Assembly: GCF_040581405.1 (NCBI RefSeq)
Contig: NZ_CP137157.1
Coordinates: 1,962,001-2,026,000 of the forward strand
DNA length: 64,000 nucleotides
Direction: 5' to 3'
Source of the DNA: Komagataeibacter sucrofermentans DSM 15973
GTDB taxonomy: Bacteria > Pseudomonadota > Alphaproteobacteria > Acetobacterales > Acetobacteraceae
Positions 18,063 to 25,723 of the stretch are shown here, piece by piece. Position 1 is the first letter of the stretch. The number at the start of each line of letters is the position of its first letter. Position numbers and translations under genes: made by a program. A model generated the notes under the pieces. It made no database searches and was not told where the DNA came from. It saw only the letters and a program-made list of their open reading frames with translations.

Positions 18063-19424
18063 ATGCGCCTGCGCTCCCCCTGGCAGCCGCGCCTGCCCGC
18101 AGGCGACGGCCCACCCGCCGAACGGCTGGCCGATGCCCTGGCCGGTGACATCCTTGGCGGCCGACTGCAATCAGGCGACCGCCTGCCCGCGCACCGCCCG
18201 CTGGCCTGGCAGCTTGGCATCGGCATTGGCAGCGTCACGCGGGCTTACGCCACGCTTGAGCGGCGCGGACTGGTGCGCAGCGTGCGCGGTCGGGGCACCT
18301 TTGTCGCCGCCAGCCCCAACGGCACGGGGCAGGTGCTCGACCTTTCGGCTAACATGCCGCCACCCATGTTCAGCGACCGCGCACTGGCCCGCACTTTGGC
18401 CCGCCTTGCCCGCACGGTCGATCCGGCGCTGTTCAATGTCTATCCGCCCGTGGCGGGCCATATCGAACACCGGCGCATCATGGCCCACTGGCTGGCGGAA
18501 CTCGGCGTGGATCTCTCGCCCGAGCACCTGCTGCTGACCAGCGGGGCGCAACAGGCCCTTGGCGTGGCGCTTGCCGCCGCACGCAAGGCCGCCCCCGTTA
18601 TGCTGACCGAGGCCCTGACCTATCCCGGCATGCTCGGCCTCGCGCAGCAGGCTGGCATGCCCGTGCAGGGCCTGCCCATGGATGCGCAGGGCCTGTTGCC
18701 CGAAGCACTCGCGCGCGCCCTGCGCCATCATGCCCCCGGGCGCTGCGTGCTCTATGTCACGCCCACCATGCACAACCCCACCACCGCCACCATGAGCGCA
18801 GGCCGCAGGCACGACATTGCACGCCTGTGCCGCCACCATGATGCGCTGATTATTGAAGATGACGTCTATGACTGCGTACATGACACCGCCCTGCCCCCGC
18901 TGGTGACGCTGGCCCCGGAGCGGACCTTTTATGTCAGCAGCCTGTCAAAAACCCTTAGCCCCGGCCTGCGCATCGGGGCACTCGCCCCGCCACAGGGGTT
19001 CATGCAGGCGGCCCGTGACGCGCTGCTGAGCGCATCGCTCATGATCGCCCCGCTCTCCTATGCCATGATGGCGCAATGGATGCTTGATGGCACGGCGGCT
19101 TCCGTGCGGCAGTCGCTGCGTGGCGAGGCGGGACGGCGGCGGGCACTGGCCTTGTCCGTGCTTGGTCCGCACCTTGCGCCACCACCCTATGATGCCTTCC
19201 ATGCGTGGATGCCCATGCCACTCGCCCGTGCGCGGTGGTTCGGGGCGGAAGCAGCCAAACAGGGCGTGAAAGTGACCCTGCCCCAACCCTTTATGGCCTG
19301 CACACGGGCCGATGCGCAGGCGGGCATTCGCCTGTGCCTTGGCCCAACACCCCTGCCTGACCTGCGCGAGGCCCTGCACCGGCTGCGCCATGTGCTTGAT
19401 GGCATGAACAATAGTGTCACGTGA
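18063..19424 (+). CDS. MocR-type (GntR-HTH plus aminotransferase) regulator
   Basis: 453-residue transcription factor of the MocR/PdxR group. Residues 15-85 are a GntR winged helix (ADALAGDILGGRLQSGDRLPAHRPLAWQLGIGIGSVTRAYATLERRGLV). Residues 100-450 are a fold-type I aminotransferase domain with DALIIEDDVYD and the PLP lysine in SSLSKTLSPGLRIG (K296). Such proteins sense PLP or an amino-acid-like ligand and bind paired direct or inverted repeats. The gene ends inside a palindrome cluster (19413-19452) upstream of the four-gene operon on the same strand, which makes that operon its likely target. MocR genes are more often divergent from their targets; here it is co-directional. Confidence 0.9.
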   Translation: MRLRSPWQPRLPAGDGPPAERLADALAGDILGGRLQSGDRLPAHRPLAWQLGIGIGSVTRAYATLERRGLVRSVRGRGTFVAASPNGTGQVLDLSANMPPPMFSDRALARTLARLARTVDPALFNVYPPVAGHIEHRRIMAHWLAELGVDLSPEHLLLTSGAQQALGVALAAARKAAPVMLTEALTYPGMLGLAQQAGMPVQGLPMDAQGLLPEALARALRHHAPGRCVLYVTPTMHNPTTATMSAGRRHDIARLCRHHDALIIEDDVYDCVHDTALPPLVTLAPERTFYVSSLSKTLSPGLRIGALAPPQGFMQAARDALLSASLMIAPLSYAMMAQWMLDGTAASVRQSLRGEAGRRRALALSVLGPHLAPPPYDAFHAWMPMPLARARWFGAEAAKQGVKVTLPQPFMACTRADAQAGIRLCLGPTPLPDLREALHRLRHVLDGMNNSVT

Positions 19425-19452
19425 CACTTTCTTCGTAGAAGGAAAGTGTCAC
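19413..19452 (+). promoter_or_regulatory. palindromic operator cluster before the ABM-MFS-UPF0261-TIM operon
   Basis: Three copies of one 8-base half-site: AGTGTCAC (19413-19420), directly abutting its inverse GTGACACT (19421-19428) to make a perfect 16-bp palindrome, and AGTGTCAC again at 19445-19452. The last two also form a long inverted repeat, GTGACACTTTC (19421-19431) with GAAAGTGTCAC (19442-19452). No T-tract follows. The array spans the MocR stop codon and ends 50 bp before the ABM start, fitting an operator bound by a dimeric regulator. Confidence 0.7.
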
Positions 19453-19502
19453 ACCACCCTATGCTCGCCACACCATAGAACACATCTGGCGAGGATATTT
19501 TA

Positions 19503-19799
19503 ATGACAGCGCAGCCCATCACGGTCATTGCAACGCTCCGCGTCCTGCCGGGGCATGAAACGGCAGCGCTCGAGGCCATCCGCCATTGCGTGGCGCTATC
19601 GCGGCAGGAGGCGGCCAACCTGTCCTATCAATGCCATCGTGACATCAACGACCCCGCCGTTTTTGTATTTGTCGAGCGCTGGGCCAGCCCCGAAGCCCTG
19701 ACGGCCCATGAAGAAACACCGCACTTCCAGGCCATGAAGGCCGTGTTCGCCACGGCACTCGCCGCCCCGATTCAGGTGCACATTACCCGTGAACTCTGA
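19503..19799 (+). CDS. ABM-domain putative quinol monooxygenase
   Basis: Small 98-residue protein of the antibiotic biosynthesis monooxygenase fold (ferredoxin-like dimer). The N-terminus ITVIATLRVLPGHETAALEAIRHCVALSRQEAANLSYQCHRD and the motif FVFVERWASPEALTAHEETPHFQAM match the YgiN-like branch, with the conserved Glu, Trp and His residues. Such enzymes oxidise quinols or aromatic polyketides without a cofactor, or act as isomerases. It is first gene of the operon, and its last 11 bp overlap the MFS gene. Confidence 0.88.
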   Translation: MTAQPITVIATLRVLPGHETAALEAIRHCVALSRQEAANLSYQCHRDINDPAVFVFVERWASPEALTAHEETPHFQAMKAVFATALAAPIQVHITREL

Positions 19800-20961
19800 G
19801 TCCGCATCGCTGCGCCAGCTTGGCCGTCTCGCCATTGCGCTGTTCCTCGCCTACATGGCCGTGGCATTGCCGCTGGCCGCCATACCGGTGGCCGTGCTGC
19901 ACTGGCCGGGTTACGGCAACGGGCTGGCTGGGCTTGCGGTGGGCATTGCTTTCTTTTCCACCATTCTCAGCCGCAACCACGCGGGCCAGATGGCCGATAC
20001 AAAAGGCGGCAGGCCGTGCATGCGCACGGGCCTGATGGTGTATGTCGCCGCCAGCCTGATCTGCGTGCTGGCAGCGCTTCCGGGCCTGAGCGATGGCGCG
20101 CGCTACGCCATCCTGATCATCGGCAGGCTCCTGCTGGGGGTGGGCGAAAGCCTGACCATTGTGGGCATGCTGGGCTGGGGCATAGGCCTGGTGGGGCAGG
20201 CGCGCGCGGGCCGCGTGCTGGCCTGGACCGGGGCGGCCATGTACGGCGCCTTTGCCGTGGGCGGCCCGATCGGGCTGGCGCTTTACCAGCATGCCGGGCT
20301 GGGCGGGCTTATGGGCGTGTCCGCCCTGCTGCCGCTGGTGGGGCTGGCGCTGGTGCACACCATACCCGCTACCCCGACCCATGCAGGCGGCAGGCCGCCA
20401 TTCTGGCAGGTTCTGGGCACCATTCGCTGGCAGGGCATGGCCGTGGCCCTTCAGGGCGTGGGCTTTGCGGCACTGGGCGCGTTCCTGCCGCTGCGCTTCA
20501 TTGCGGCGCACTGGCCTGGCGCCGGGCTGGGGCTGACCTGTTTTGGTACTGCCTTCGTGGCCGGACGCTTCGTGTGCGGGCATCTGCCCGACCGGATTGG
20601 CGGGCTGCGCGTTGCGCTGCTGTCGCTTGTGGTCGAGGCGGCGGGGCAATACCTGCTCTGGCTTGCTCCCTCACCCGTGCTGGCGCTGACGGGCGCGTTG
20701 CTGACCGGAGCGGGGTGCTCAATGGTCTTTCCCGCCCTCGGGGTCGAAGTGGTGCGGCTGGTTGCGCCTGCCATGCGGGCCACAGCACTGGGTGGCTTCG
20801 CGGCATTTCAGGATCTGGCCTATGGCGCCACCGGCCCACTGGCGGGGTTGCTGGCCGACCGGTGTGGCTACCCGGTCGTGTTCGTGCTGGGCGGGGCGTG
20901 CGCCACGCTGGGCGCGGGCATTGTGCTGGTACTGCTGAACGGCCAGCGGGCGGAGGCATGA
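19789..20961 (+). CDS. MFS transporter
   Basis: 390-residue major facilitator with about 12 hydrophobic segments. RNHAGQMADTKGGRPCMRTG is the loop 2-3 motif A region, and the order of segments resembles the YfcJ/YhhS-type efflux carriers. The start is a GTG inside the end of the ABM gene (11-bp overlap). UPF0261 starts one base after the stop. The tight packing indicates that the transported compound is the substrate or product of the neighbouring enzymes; direction of transport cannot be read from the sequence. Confidence 0.85.
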   Translation: MNSESASLRQLGRLAIALFLAYMAVALPLAAIPVAVLHWPGYGNGLAGLAVGIAFFSTILSRNHAGQMADTKGGRPCMRTGLMVYVAASLICVLAALPGLSDGARYAILIIGRLLLGVGESLTIVGMLGWGIGLVGQARAGRVLAWTGAAMYGAFAVGGPIGLALYQHAGLGGLMGVSALLPLVGLALVHTIPATPTHAGGRPPFWQVLGTIRWQGMAVALQGVGFAALGAFLPLRFIAAHWPGAGLGLTCFGTAFVAGRFVCGHLPDRIGGLRVALLSLVVEAAGQYLLWLAPSPVLALTGALLTGAGCSMVFPALGVEVVRLVAPAMRATALGGFAAFQDLAYGATGPLAGLLADRCGYPVVFVLGGACATLGAGIVLVLLNGQRAEA

Positions 20962-20962
20962 C

Positions 20963-22171
20963 ATGAGTTCTGGCCATGTTTACATTCTGGGTACCTGCGA
21001 CACCAAGCAGGCTGAACTGACCTATCTGCGCCAGACCCTGCGCGAGAGCGGAATTTCTGCGCTGATTGTCGATATCGGCACGCGGCATGCGGGGCGCGCG
21101 GCGGATATCAGCGCCCGTACTGTCGCCCGCTTTCACCCACGGGGAGAAGATTACGTCTTCTGTGGCGACCGGGGGCGGGCCATCGCTGCCATGGCCGAGG
21201 CGCTGCGCCTGTTTTTATGCGCACGCACCGACATGCGCGGCGTGCTGGCCATTGGCGGCTCAGGCGGCACGGCGCTGGTGGCCCCGGCCCTGCAGGCGCT
21301 GCCCATTGGCCTGCCCAAGCTGGTGGTCTCGACCGTGGCCTCGGGCAATACCGCGCCTTATGTTGGGGGTGCTGACATCGCCATGCTCTATCCGGTGACG
21401 GACATGGAGGGGCTGAACCGCATCTCACGCGTGGTGCTGGGCAATGCGGCCCACGCCATGGCGGGCATGGCACACACACCCTGCCACCCCACGCCCGACC
21501 CGCGCCCCGCCATTGGCCTGACCATGTTTGGCGTGACAACGCCGTGCGTGGAGCAGGTCGTGCACCAGCTTTCCAGCCGGTTTGACTGCCTTGTGTTTCA
21601 CGCCACCGGCACCGGCGGCCGCGCCATGGAGCGGCTGGCCGATGACGGGATGATAAGCGGCTTTATCGACACCACACTGACCGAGTTCTGCGATTACGTG
21701 GCAGGCGGCATTTTCCCCTGCGATGCCGACCGGCTTGGCGCCGTCATCCGCACGGGGCTGCCTTACGTGGGCAGTTGCGGCGGGCTGGACATAATCAATT
21801 TTGGCGCCCGCGCCAGTGTGCCCGCCCATTACAAAGACCGCGTGTTTGTCGAGCACAACCCCCAGATCACCCTCATGCGCACGAGCGCTGCGGAATGCCG
21901 GGCCATGGGCCACATGATTGGCCACCAGCTCAACCGCTGCCCCGGCGAAGTGCGCTTTCTCTACCCCGAGGGCGGTTTTTCCGTGCTCGACCAGCCCGGT
22001 GGCCCGTTTCATGACCCTGCCGCTGATGAAGCCTTTTATGCGGCCCTGACCGAAACACTGGAGCAGACCCCGCGCCGCAGGCTGATCCGCCTTCCCCATG
22101 CGATCAACGACCCGGCCTTTGCTGCGGCGCTGGCGCATGAATTTTTGCATCTTTATGGAGACCAGAACTGA
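20963..22171 (+). CDS. UPF0261 / Tm-1-like ATP-binding domain protein
   Basis: 402-residue protein of the UPF0261 family, the bacterial counterpart of the N-terminal part of tomato Tm-1. It starts [21 protein letters not shown], the family signature, followed by the glycine-rich [43 protein letters not shown], the ATP-site region of Tm-1-like proteins. [17 protein letters not shown] and [12 protein letters not shown] complete the family pattern. No enzymatic reaction is firmly established for bacterial members. Its stop shares one base with the start of the TIM-barrel gene. In plants and fungi these two proteins are fused, which supports a joint function. Confidence 0.9.
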   Translation: MSSGHVYILGTCDTKQAELTYLRQTLRESGISALIVDIGTRHAGRAADISARTVARFHPRGEDYVFCGDRGRAIAAMAEALRLFLCARTDMRGVLAIGGSGGTALVAPALQALPIGLPKLVVSTVASGNTAPYVGGADIAMLYPVTDMEGLNRISRVVLGNAAHAMAGMAHTPCHPTPDPRPAIGLTMFGVTTPCVEQVVHQLSSRFDCLVFHATGTGGRAMERLADDGMISGFIDTTLTEFCDYVAGGIFPCDADRLGAVIRTGLPYVGSCGGLDIINFGARASVPAHYKDRVFVEHNPQITLMRTSAAECRAMGHMIGHQLNRCPGEVRFLYPEGGFSVLDQPGGPFHDPAADEAFYAALTETLEQTPRRRLIRLPHAINDPAFAAALAHEFLHLYGDQN

Positions 22172-23001
22172 TGCCCCGTATTCCCCGTAGTGAAATCCTG
22201 GCCCGCTTTCGCAGCATGATTGCCGCGCGCACGCCCATCGTGGGCGGTGGCGCGGGCACCGGCCTGTCCGCCAAATGCGAGGCGGCAGGCGGCATTGACC
22301 TGATCGTCATCTACAATTCCGGGCGTTACCGCATGGCGGGCCGTGGCTCGCTGGCGGGCCTGCTGGCCTATGGCAACGCCAACCAGATCGTGATGGACAT
22401 GGCGCGCGAAGTGCTGCCCGTGGTGCCCCACACCCCCGTGCTGGCCGGGGTGAACGGCACCGACCCGTTCGTGGATTTTGACGTGTTCCTTGATGACGTG
22501 AAGCGGGTCGGGTTTTCGGGCATCCAGAACTTTCCCACCGTGGGGCTGATTGACGGCAATTTCCGCAAGAACCTTGAGGAAACCGGCATGAGCTACAGCC
22601 TTGAGGTGGATGTGGTGGCCCGCGCCCACAAAAAAGACCTGCTGACCACGCCTTACGTGTTCGACCCCGCACAGGCGGTGGACATGGCCAGGGCGGGCGC
22701 TGACGTGCTGGTGGCCCATATGGGGCTGACGACAGGCGGCGCGATTGGCGCGGAGACGGCGCTGACGCTGGATGACTGCATTACGCAGATCAACGCGATC
22801 ATCGACGCCGCGCGCAGCGTGCGCCCCGACATCATCACCCTGTGCCATGGCGGCCCGATCGCCATGCCCGCCGATGCGCAGAAAGTGCTCGCGGCCTGCC
22901 CGGACTGCCACGGCTTTTATGGCGCATCGAGCATGGAACGGCTGCCGGTTGAAGTGGCGCTGACCGAGCAGACCCGCAACTTCAAGGCCCTGTCGCGCTG
23001 A
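22171..23001 (+). CDS. TIM-barrel PEP-hydrolase-family protein, partner of UPF0261
   Basis: 276-residue TIM-barrel protein of the family annotated as phosphoenolpyruvate hydrolase-like or TIM-barrel signal transduction protein. Segments: [47 protein letters not shown], then [40 protein letters not shown] and HMGLTTGG. It corresponds to the C-terminal half of Tm-1. The ATG overlaps the UPF0261 stop by one base. It is last gene of the operon and is followed within 10 bp by a full copy of the dispersed repeat. The substrate is unknown; the conserved Asn/Gly loops suggest a phosphorylated or carboxylated small molecule (inference). Confidence 0.9.
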   Translation: MPRIPRSEILARFRSMIAARTPIVGGGAGTGLSAKCEAAGGIDLIVIYNSGRYRMAGRGSLAGLLAYGNANQIVMDMAREVLPVVPHTPVLAGVNGTDPFVDFDVFLDDVKRVGFSGIQNFPTVGLIDGNFRKNLEETGMSYSLEVDVVARAHKKDLLTTPYVFDPAQAVDMARAGADVLVAHMGLTTGGAIGAETALTLDDCITQINAIIDAARSVRPDIITLCHGGPIAMPADAQKVLAACPDCHGFYGASSMERLPVEVALTEQTRNFKALSR

Positions 23002-23010
23002 AGATAAAAC

Positions 23011-23096
23011 AATAAAAGTTTTGGGATGCTGCCTTTTTTAAAAAGGCGGCGTTCTTTACGAAGCTTTTTGAAAAAAGCTTCGCCAAAAACTTTTAT
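23011..23096 (+). repeat. dispersed 3'-end repeat, complete reference copy
   Basis: The most complete copy in the window, 86 bp. The ends are imperfect inverted repeats: ATAAAAGTTTTGG on the left and CCAAAAACTTTTAT on the right. Inside are two hairpins: GCTGCCTTTTTT/AAAAAGGCGGC (23028-23050), then the linker GTTCTTTAC, then GAAGCTTTTT/AAAAAGCTTC (23060-23081). It lies between two convergent genes, and its right end supplies the TAA stop of the gene at 23093-23593. It has no coding capacity. Confidence 0.85.
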
Positions 23097-23593
23097 CCGG
23101 CTTCAGGCGGTCCCTCGGTCCATGGCTGCTGCTCGATCGCAGGGGGGCTGTTGGCGGGGCCGCACAGGGTACGGGCAAAACCATGCCGCACCCGCCCGTG
23201 GCGCAAGGGCAGCACAAGGGTTGCCGGTGTCTTGCATGCACCAGGATCAAACACATCACCTGAAACCCAGCGCAGGGCGGTTTTCATCTGCCCGCCCGCA
23301 GGCAGCACCATGGCCGGCGCAGGCACGGCCTGCTGCCATGTCACGGCAACGCGGTGGTGGCGGGCATCCTCAAACGCGAGCGGCTTCATGTGCGCAACCG
23401 AGCAGGCGCGCGCGCCGGTGTTGCGCACGATAACCCATGCGCCGCTGTGCATCATGCCATTGAATGCGCCCTGCCCGTCATCAAGGCTTAATGCCATCTG
23501 CCGTGCCTTGCAGTCAGGCACTGTCGTGGCCCGCGCCTGTAGCGGCAGGCTCCATAGCGTGAGGGCCAGCAGCCCCGCGATCCTGCCTTTCAT
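23093..23593 (-). CDS. secreted DUF4232-like protein
   Basis: 166-residue protein with a signal peptide (MKGRIAGLLALTLWSLPLQARA-T). The mature part has the pattern seen in DUF4232 domains: a Cys and basic start (PDCKARQMALSLDDGQGAFNGMMHSG), then WVIVRNTGARACSVAHMKPLAFEDARHH, a beta-sandwich with paired cysteines. Function is unknown. The ATG overlaps the stop of the upstream gene (ATGA), which itself overlaps the fluoride antiporter gene, so it is the third gene of a fluoride-riboswitch operon. The stop codon is contributed by the end of a dispersed repeat. Confidence 0.75.
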   Translation of the reverse strand: MKGRIAGLLALTLWSLPLQARATTVPDCKARQMALSLDDGQGAFNGMMHSGAWVIVRNTGARACSVAHMKPLAFEDARHHRVAVTWQQAVPAPAMVLPAGGQMKTALRWVSGDVFDPGACKTPATLVLPLRHGRVRHGFARTLCGPANSPPAIEQQPWTEGPPEAG

Positions 23594-24039
23594 GGTCCGG
23601 CCCGCACTGGCCCGGTGGGCGTTACGTCAAAATGCACCACGTGCCCGGTGGCAGGATCAAGGTGGCAGGCCCATGCAAAACCGAACCACTCAATGCCATT
23701 GGCCGCCCGCAGAAACTGCCCCCGCCCCGACACCAGCGCAGCACTTGCCACGACCTGACTGTCCGGCCCCGCATCCTGCAGAAAAAAGCGGTGCGGCTGG
23801 CTGCCCATGCGCACCAGCACACCACGTGCGGCATTCTGGCACAAAAAGGTGGTCATCTGCCACGCCATGTCCTGCCCCTGCACGGCGTGGCGCGTGGCGG
23901 GGTCAGCAATGCGGCTGATCTGCCGGTCGATGATCCGCTTTTCAGCCACGGAGGGGCCTGCCATGACAGCAGCACCACAGGCAGGCCGCAGCATGGCCAG
24001 CAGGCCCAGCCCGGCGCACAGGCAACGCATCGTGTTCAT
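23590..24039 (-). CDS. secreted hypothetical protein coupled to the fluoride antiporter
   Basis: 149-residue protein with a signal peptide (MNTMRCLCAGLGLLAMLRPACGAA). The mature part contains ISRIADPATRHAVQGQDMAWQMTTFLCQNAARGVL and a C-terminal half with WFGFAWACHLDPATGHVVHFDVTP; four mature-part features (two Cys, several Trp and Phe) suggest a small disulfide-bonded beta-rich periplasmic domain. I do not recognise the family. The start at 24039 overlaps the CLC-F stop (ATGA); the longer open frame reading in from 24426 is antisense-like noise inside clc. It is also coupled to the DUF4232-like gene downstream. Confidence 0.7.
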   Translation of the reverse strand: MNTMRCLCAGLGLLAMLRPACGAAVMAGPSVAEKRIIDRQISRIADPATRHAVQGQDMAWQMTTFLCQNAARGVLVRMGSQPHRFFLQDAGPDSQVVASAALVSGRGQFLRAANGIEWFGFAWACHLDPATGHVVHFDVTPTGPVRAGP

Positions 24040-25376
24040 GTTTTTGATCCCCCTATGCGGACCTGCCGCAGCGCCATGCCAGTCATGGTGCCCGCGTGAT
24101 GCCGCTTGGGCACGGCAACGCGCTGGGACAGGTAGATACCCGAATGACCCGAGCACATATAGGCCACGAAACAGCCCGTGGCGAAATAGACGATATCTGC
24201 CGTGCCGAACAGTTCCACCCCCATGAGCGTACAGGCCAGCGGCGTATTGGCCGCCCCCGCAAATACCGCGACAAACCCCACCCCTGCCAGCAAATCCGCC
24301 GGGGCGTGCAGCAACGGGGCCAGCGCATTGCCCAGACCCGCCCCGATGAAGAACAGTGGCGTGACCTCGCCGCCCTTGAAGCCCGCCGCCAGCACGACCA
24401 CCGTAAAGACCAGCTTCCAAGCCCATGCCAGCGGATAATGCCCAGCCCCGAAGAAGTCGCTGATCGACGCTCCGCCCGCCTCGGGTGCGATAATGCCCAG
24501 CCCCAGATAATCACGCGAGCCGCACAGCCACACCAGCGCTATGGTGGCAATCCCGCCCAATGCGGGCCGCAGCCACGCAATCGGGCATAGCTGCCGCAGG
24601 CGGGCTGCCAGCCGGTGCACCGATTCCGCAAATACGAGGCTGGCCAGCCCGAAGGCCACCGCCGCCACCATGACCTTGCCCAGAAGCAGCAGGTCGGCAT
24701 GAAAAAAATGTCCATCCGGCCCTGCGTAGCCCTGAAAGGCCAGATGATAGGGCACATGCTCGATGCCCCAGGCATGGCATGCCCAGTCCGCCACGATGGC
24801 GCTTACGGCCACGGGCACCAGGGCATCATAATCAATGCGCCCCACCCGGATCACTTCCATGCCGAACACCGCCCCCGCCACCGGCGTGCCGAACACGGCG
24901 GAAAACCCCGCCGCGATGCCGGACATGAGCAGAACCCGGATTTCGTACGGGTTGGTCAGCCGCCACACCCGCCCCACCGTGCTGGCAATGCTGCCGCCCA
25001 TCTGCACCGCCGTGCCCTCGCGCCCGACCGATGCCCCGAACAGGTGGCTGACCACCGTGCCAATGAGCACCAGCGGCGCCATGCGCAGGGGCACGCCGCC
25101 GCCGGGTGCGTGAATCTGGTCCACGATTAGGTTATTGCCCCCCTCCGCCGCGCGACCAAAAACGTGATAGAGCCCCCCCACGGCAACACCCGCCACCGGC
25201 AGGGCGTAAAGCAGCCACGGGTGCAGCAGGCGTGTGTGCGCCGCCTGGTCGAGCAGCCACAAAAACAGGGCGCACAGCGTGCCCACGCAGGCCGCCATGG
25301 GCAGCAGCAGACTGGCCCATCTGAGCAGCCCCCCCGACTGGCGGGCCACAGCCCGCGCAAGTGCAACGATATTCAT
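24036..25376 (-). CDS. CLC-F type fluoride/proton antiporter
   Basis: 446-residue CLC-family membrane protein of the fluoride-exporting branch. The selectivity loop reads GGNNL (residues 79-83) where chloride CLCs have GSGIP; the Asn replacing Ser is the hallmark of CLC-F. GREGT (118-122) holds the gating glutamate, and FGTPVAGAVFGMEVIRVG is the next conserved helix, with Met preceding Glu-Val as in CLC-F. The start MNIVALARA is chosen because upstream in-frame sequence is riboswitch leader. It exports F- in exchange for H+, protecting against cytoplasmic fluoride trapping in acid, which is relevant to an acid-producing bacterium. Two small secreted-protein genes overlap downstream. Confidence 0.92.
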   Translation of the reverse strand: MNIVALARAVARQSGGLLRWASLLLPMAACVGTLCALFLWLLDQAAHTRLLHPWLLYALPVAGVAVGGLYHVFGRAAEGGNNLIVDQIHAPGGGVPLRMAPLVLIGTVVSHLFGASVGREGTAVQMGGSIASTVGRVWRLTNPYEIRVLLMSGIAAGFSAVFGTPVAGAVFGMEVIRVGRIDYDALVPVAVSAIVADWACHAWGIEHVPYHLAFQGYAGPDGHFFHADLLLLGKVMVAAVAFGLASLVFAESVHRLAARLRQLCPIAWLRPALGGIATIALVWLCGSRDYLGLGIIAPEAGGASISDFFGAGHYPLAWAWKLVFTVVVLAAGFKGGEVTPLFFIGAGLGNALAPLLHAPADLLAGVGFVAVFAGAANTPLACTLMGVELFGTADIVYFATGCFVAYMCSGHSGIYLSQRVAVPKRHHAGTMTGMALRQVRIGGSKT

Positions 25377-25493
25377 GATATTTACGCTAAACCCGGCATT
25401 CAGGATGGAACAGCAGGCCAGCCAGCCTGCTCGTGGATCATGGCTGTACGATACGCTACACGGACTCCTCCCCTTGTTGCCATAAAGGCAGTG

Positions 25494-25560
25494 GGCAGGA
25501 ATCATCAGCCCCCTTGCGGGCAGCGGTTCGACCAGCATGGTCCGGCAGAATCCATTGCCG
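25494..25560 (-). promoter_or_regulatory. fluoride riboswitch (crcB motif)
   Basis: The minus-strand leader of the CLC-F gene contains the fluoride aptamer. The first stem CGGCA/TGCCG encloses the loop ATGGATTC, and the ACCGC joining element is followed by the stem GCCC-GCAA-GGGGC and the invariant GGCTGATGATTCCTGC. These match the natural consensus (GAUGGnnUUC, ACCGC, CUGAUGAUnCCUnC). An extra small hairpin, GACCA-TGC-TGGTC, is inserted between the stems. A TGCC-TTTA-GGCA hairpin follows at about 25479-25491. The distance to the ATG is about 115 nt. Fluoride binding should turn on the operon. Confidence 0.88.
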
Positions 25561-25637
25561 TATTCATTTAAAAAAGCCCGTATCGCCCTGAGGGTCAACT
25601 ATGGAAATACGTGGCCCGGCAGCCCCCGTCCTTCCCC

Positions 25638-25692
25638 CAATAAAAAGAACGCCACCTTTTGAAAAAAAGGCGGCACCCCAAAACTTTTATTA
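25638..25692 (-). repeat. dispersed 3'-end repeat, left-half copy
   Basis: Inverted relative to 23011-23096: AAGAACGCCACC...GGCGGC followed by ACCCCAAAACTTTTATT. It contains the GC-flanked hairpin and the outer arm but not the GAAGC hairpin. It lies just after the 2-hydroxyacid dehydrogenase stop. Confidence 0.75.
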
Positions 25693-25723
25693 TCTTTCAA
25701 GCACCTTGTGCCAGTTTTCGAAT

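Noticed and set aside
24040-24426. Upstream extension of the 149-residue secreted protein
   Set aside because: It overlaps the CLC-F gene in another frame and would bury the signal peptide.
25377-25598. N-terminal extension of the CLC-F protein
   Set aside because: The stretch is the fluoride riboswitch and leader; CLC-F similarity begins after 25376.
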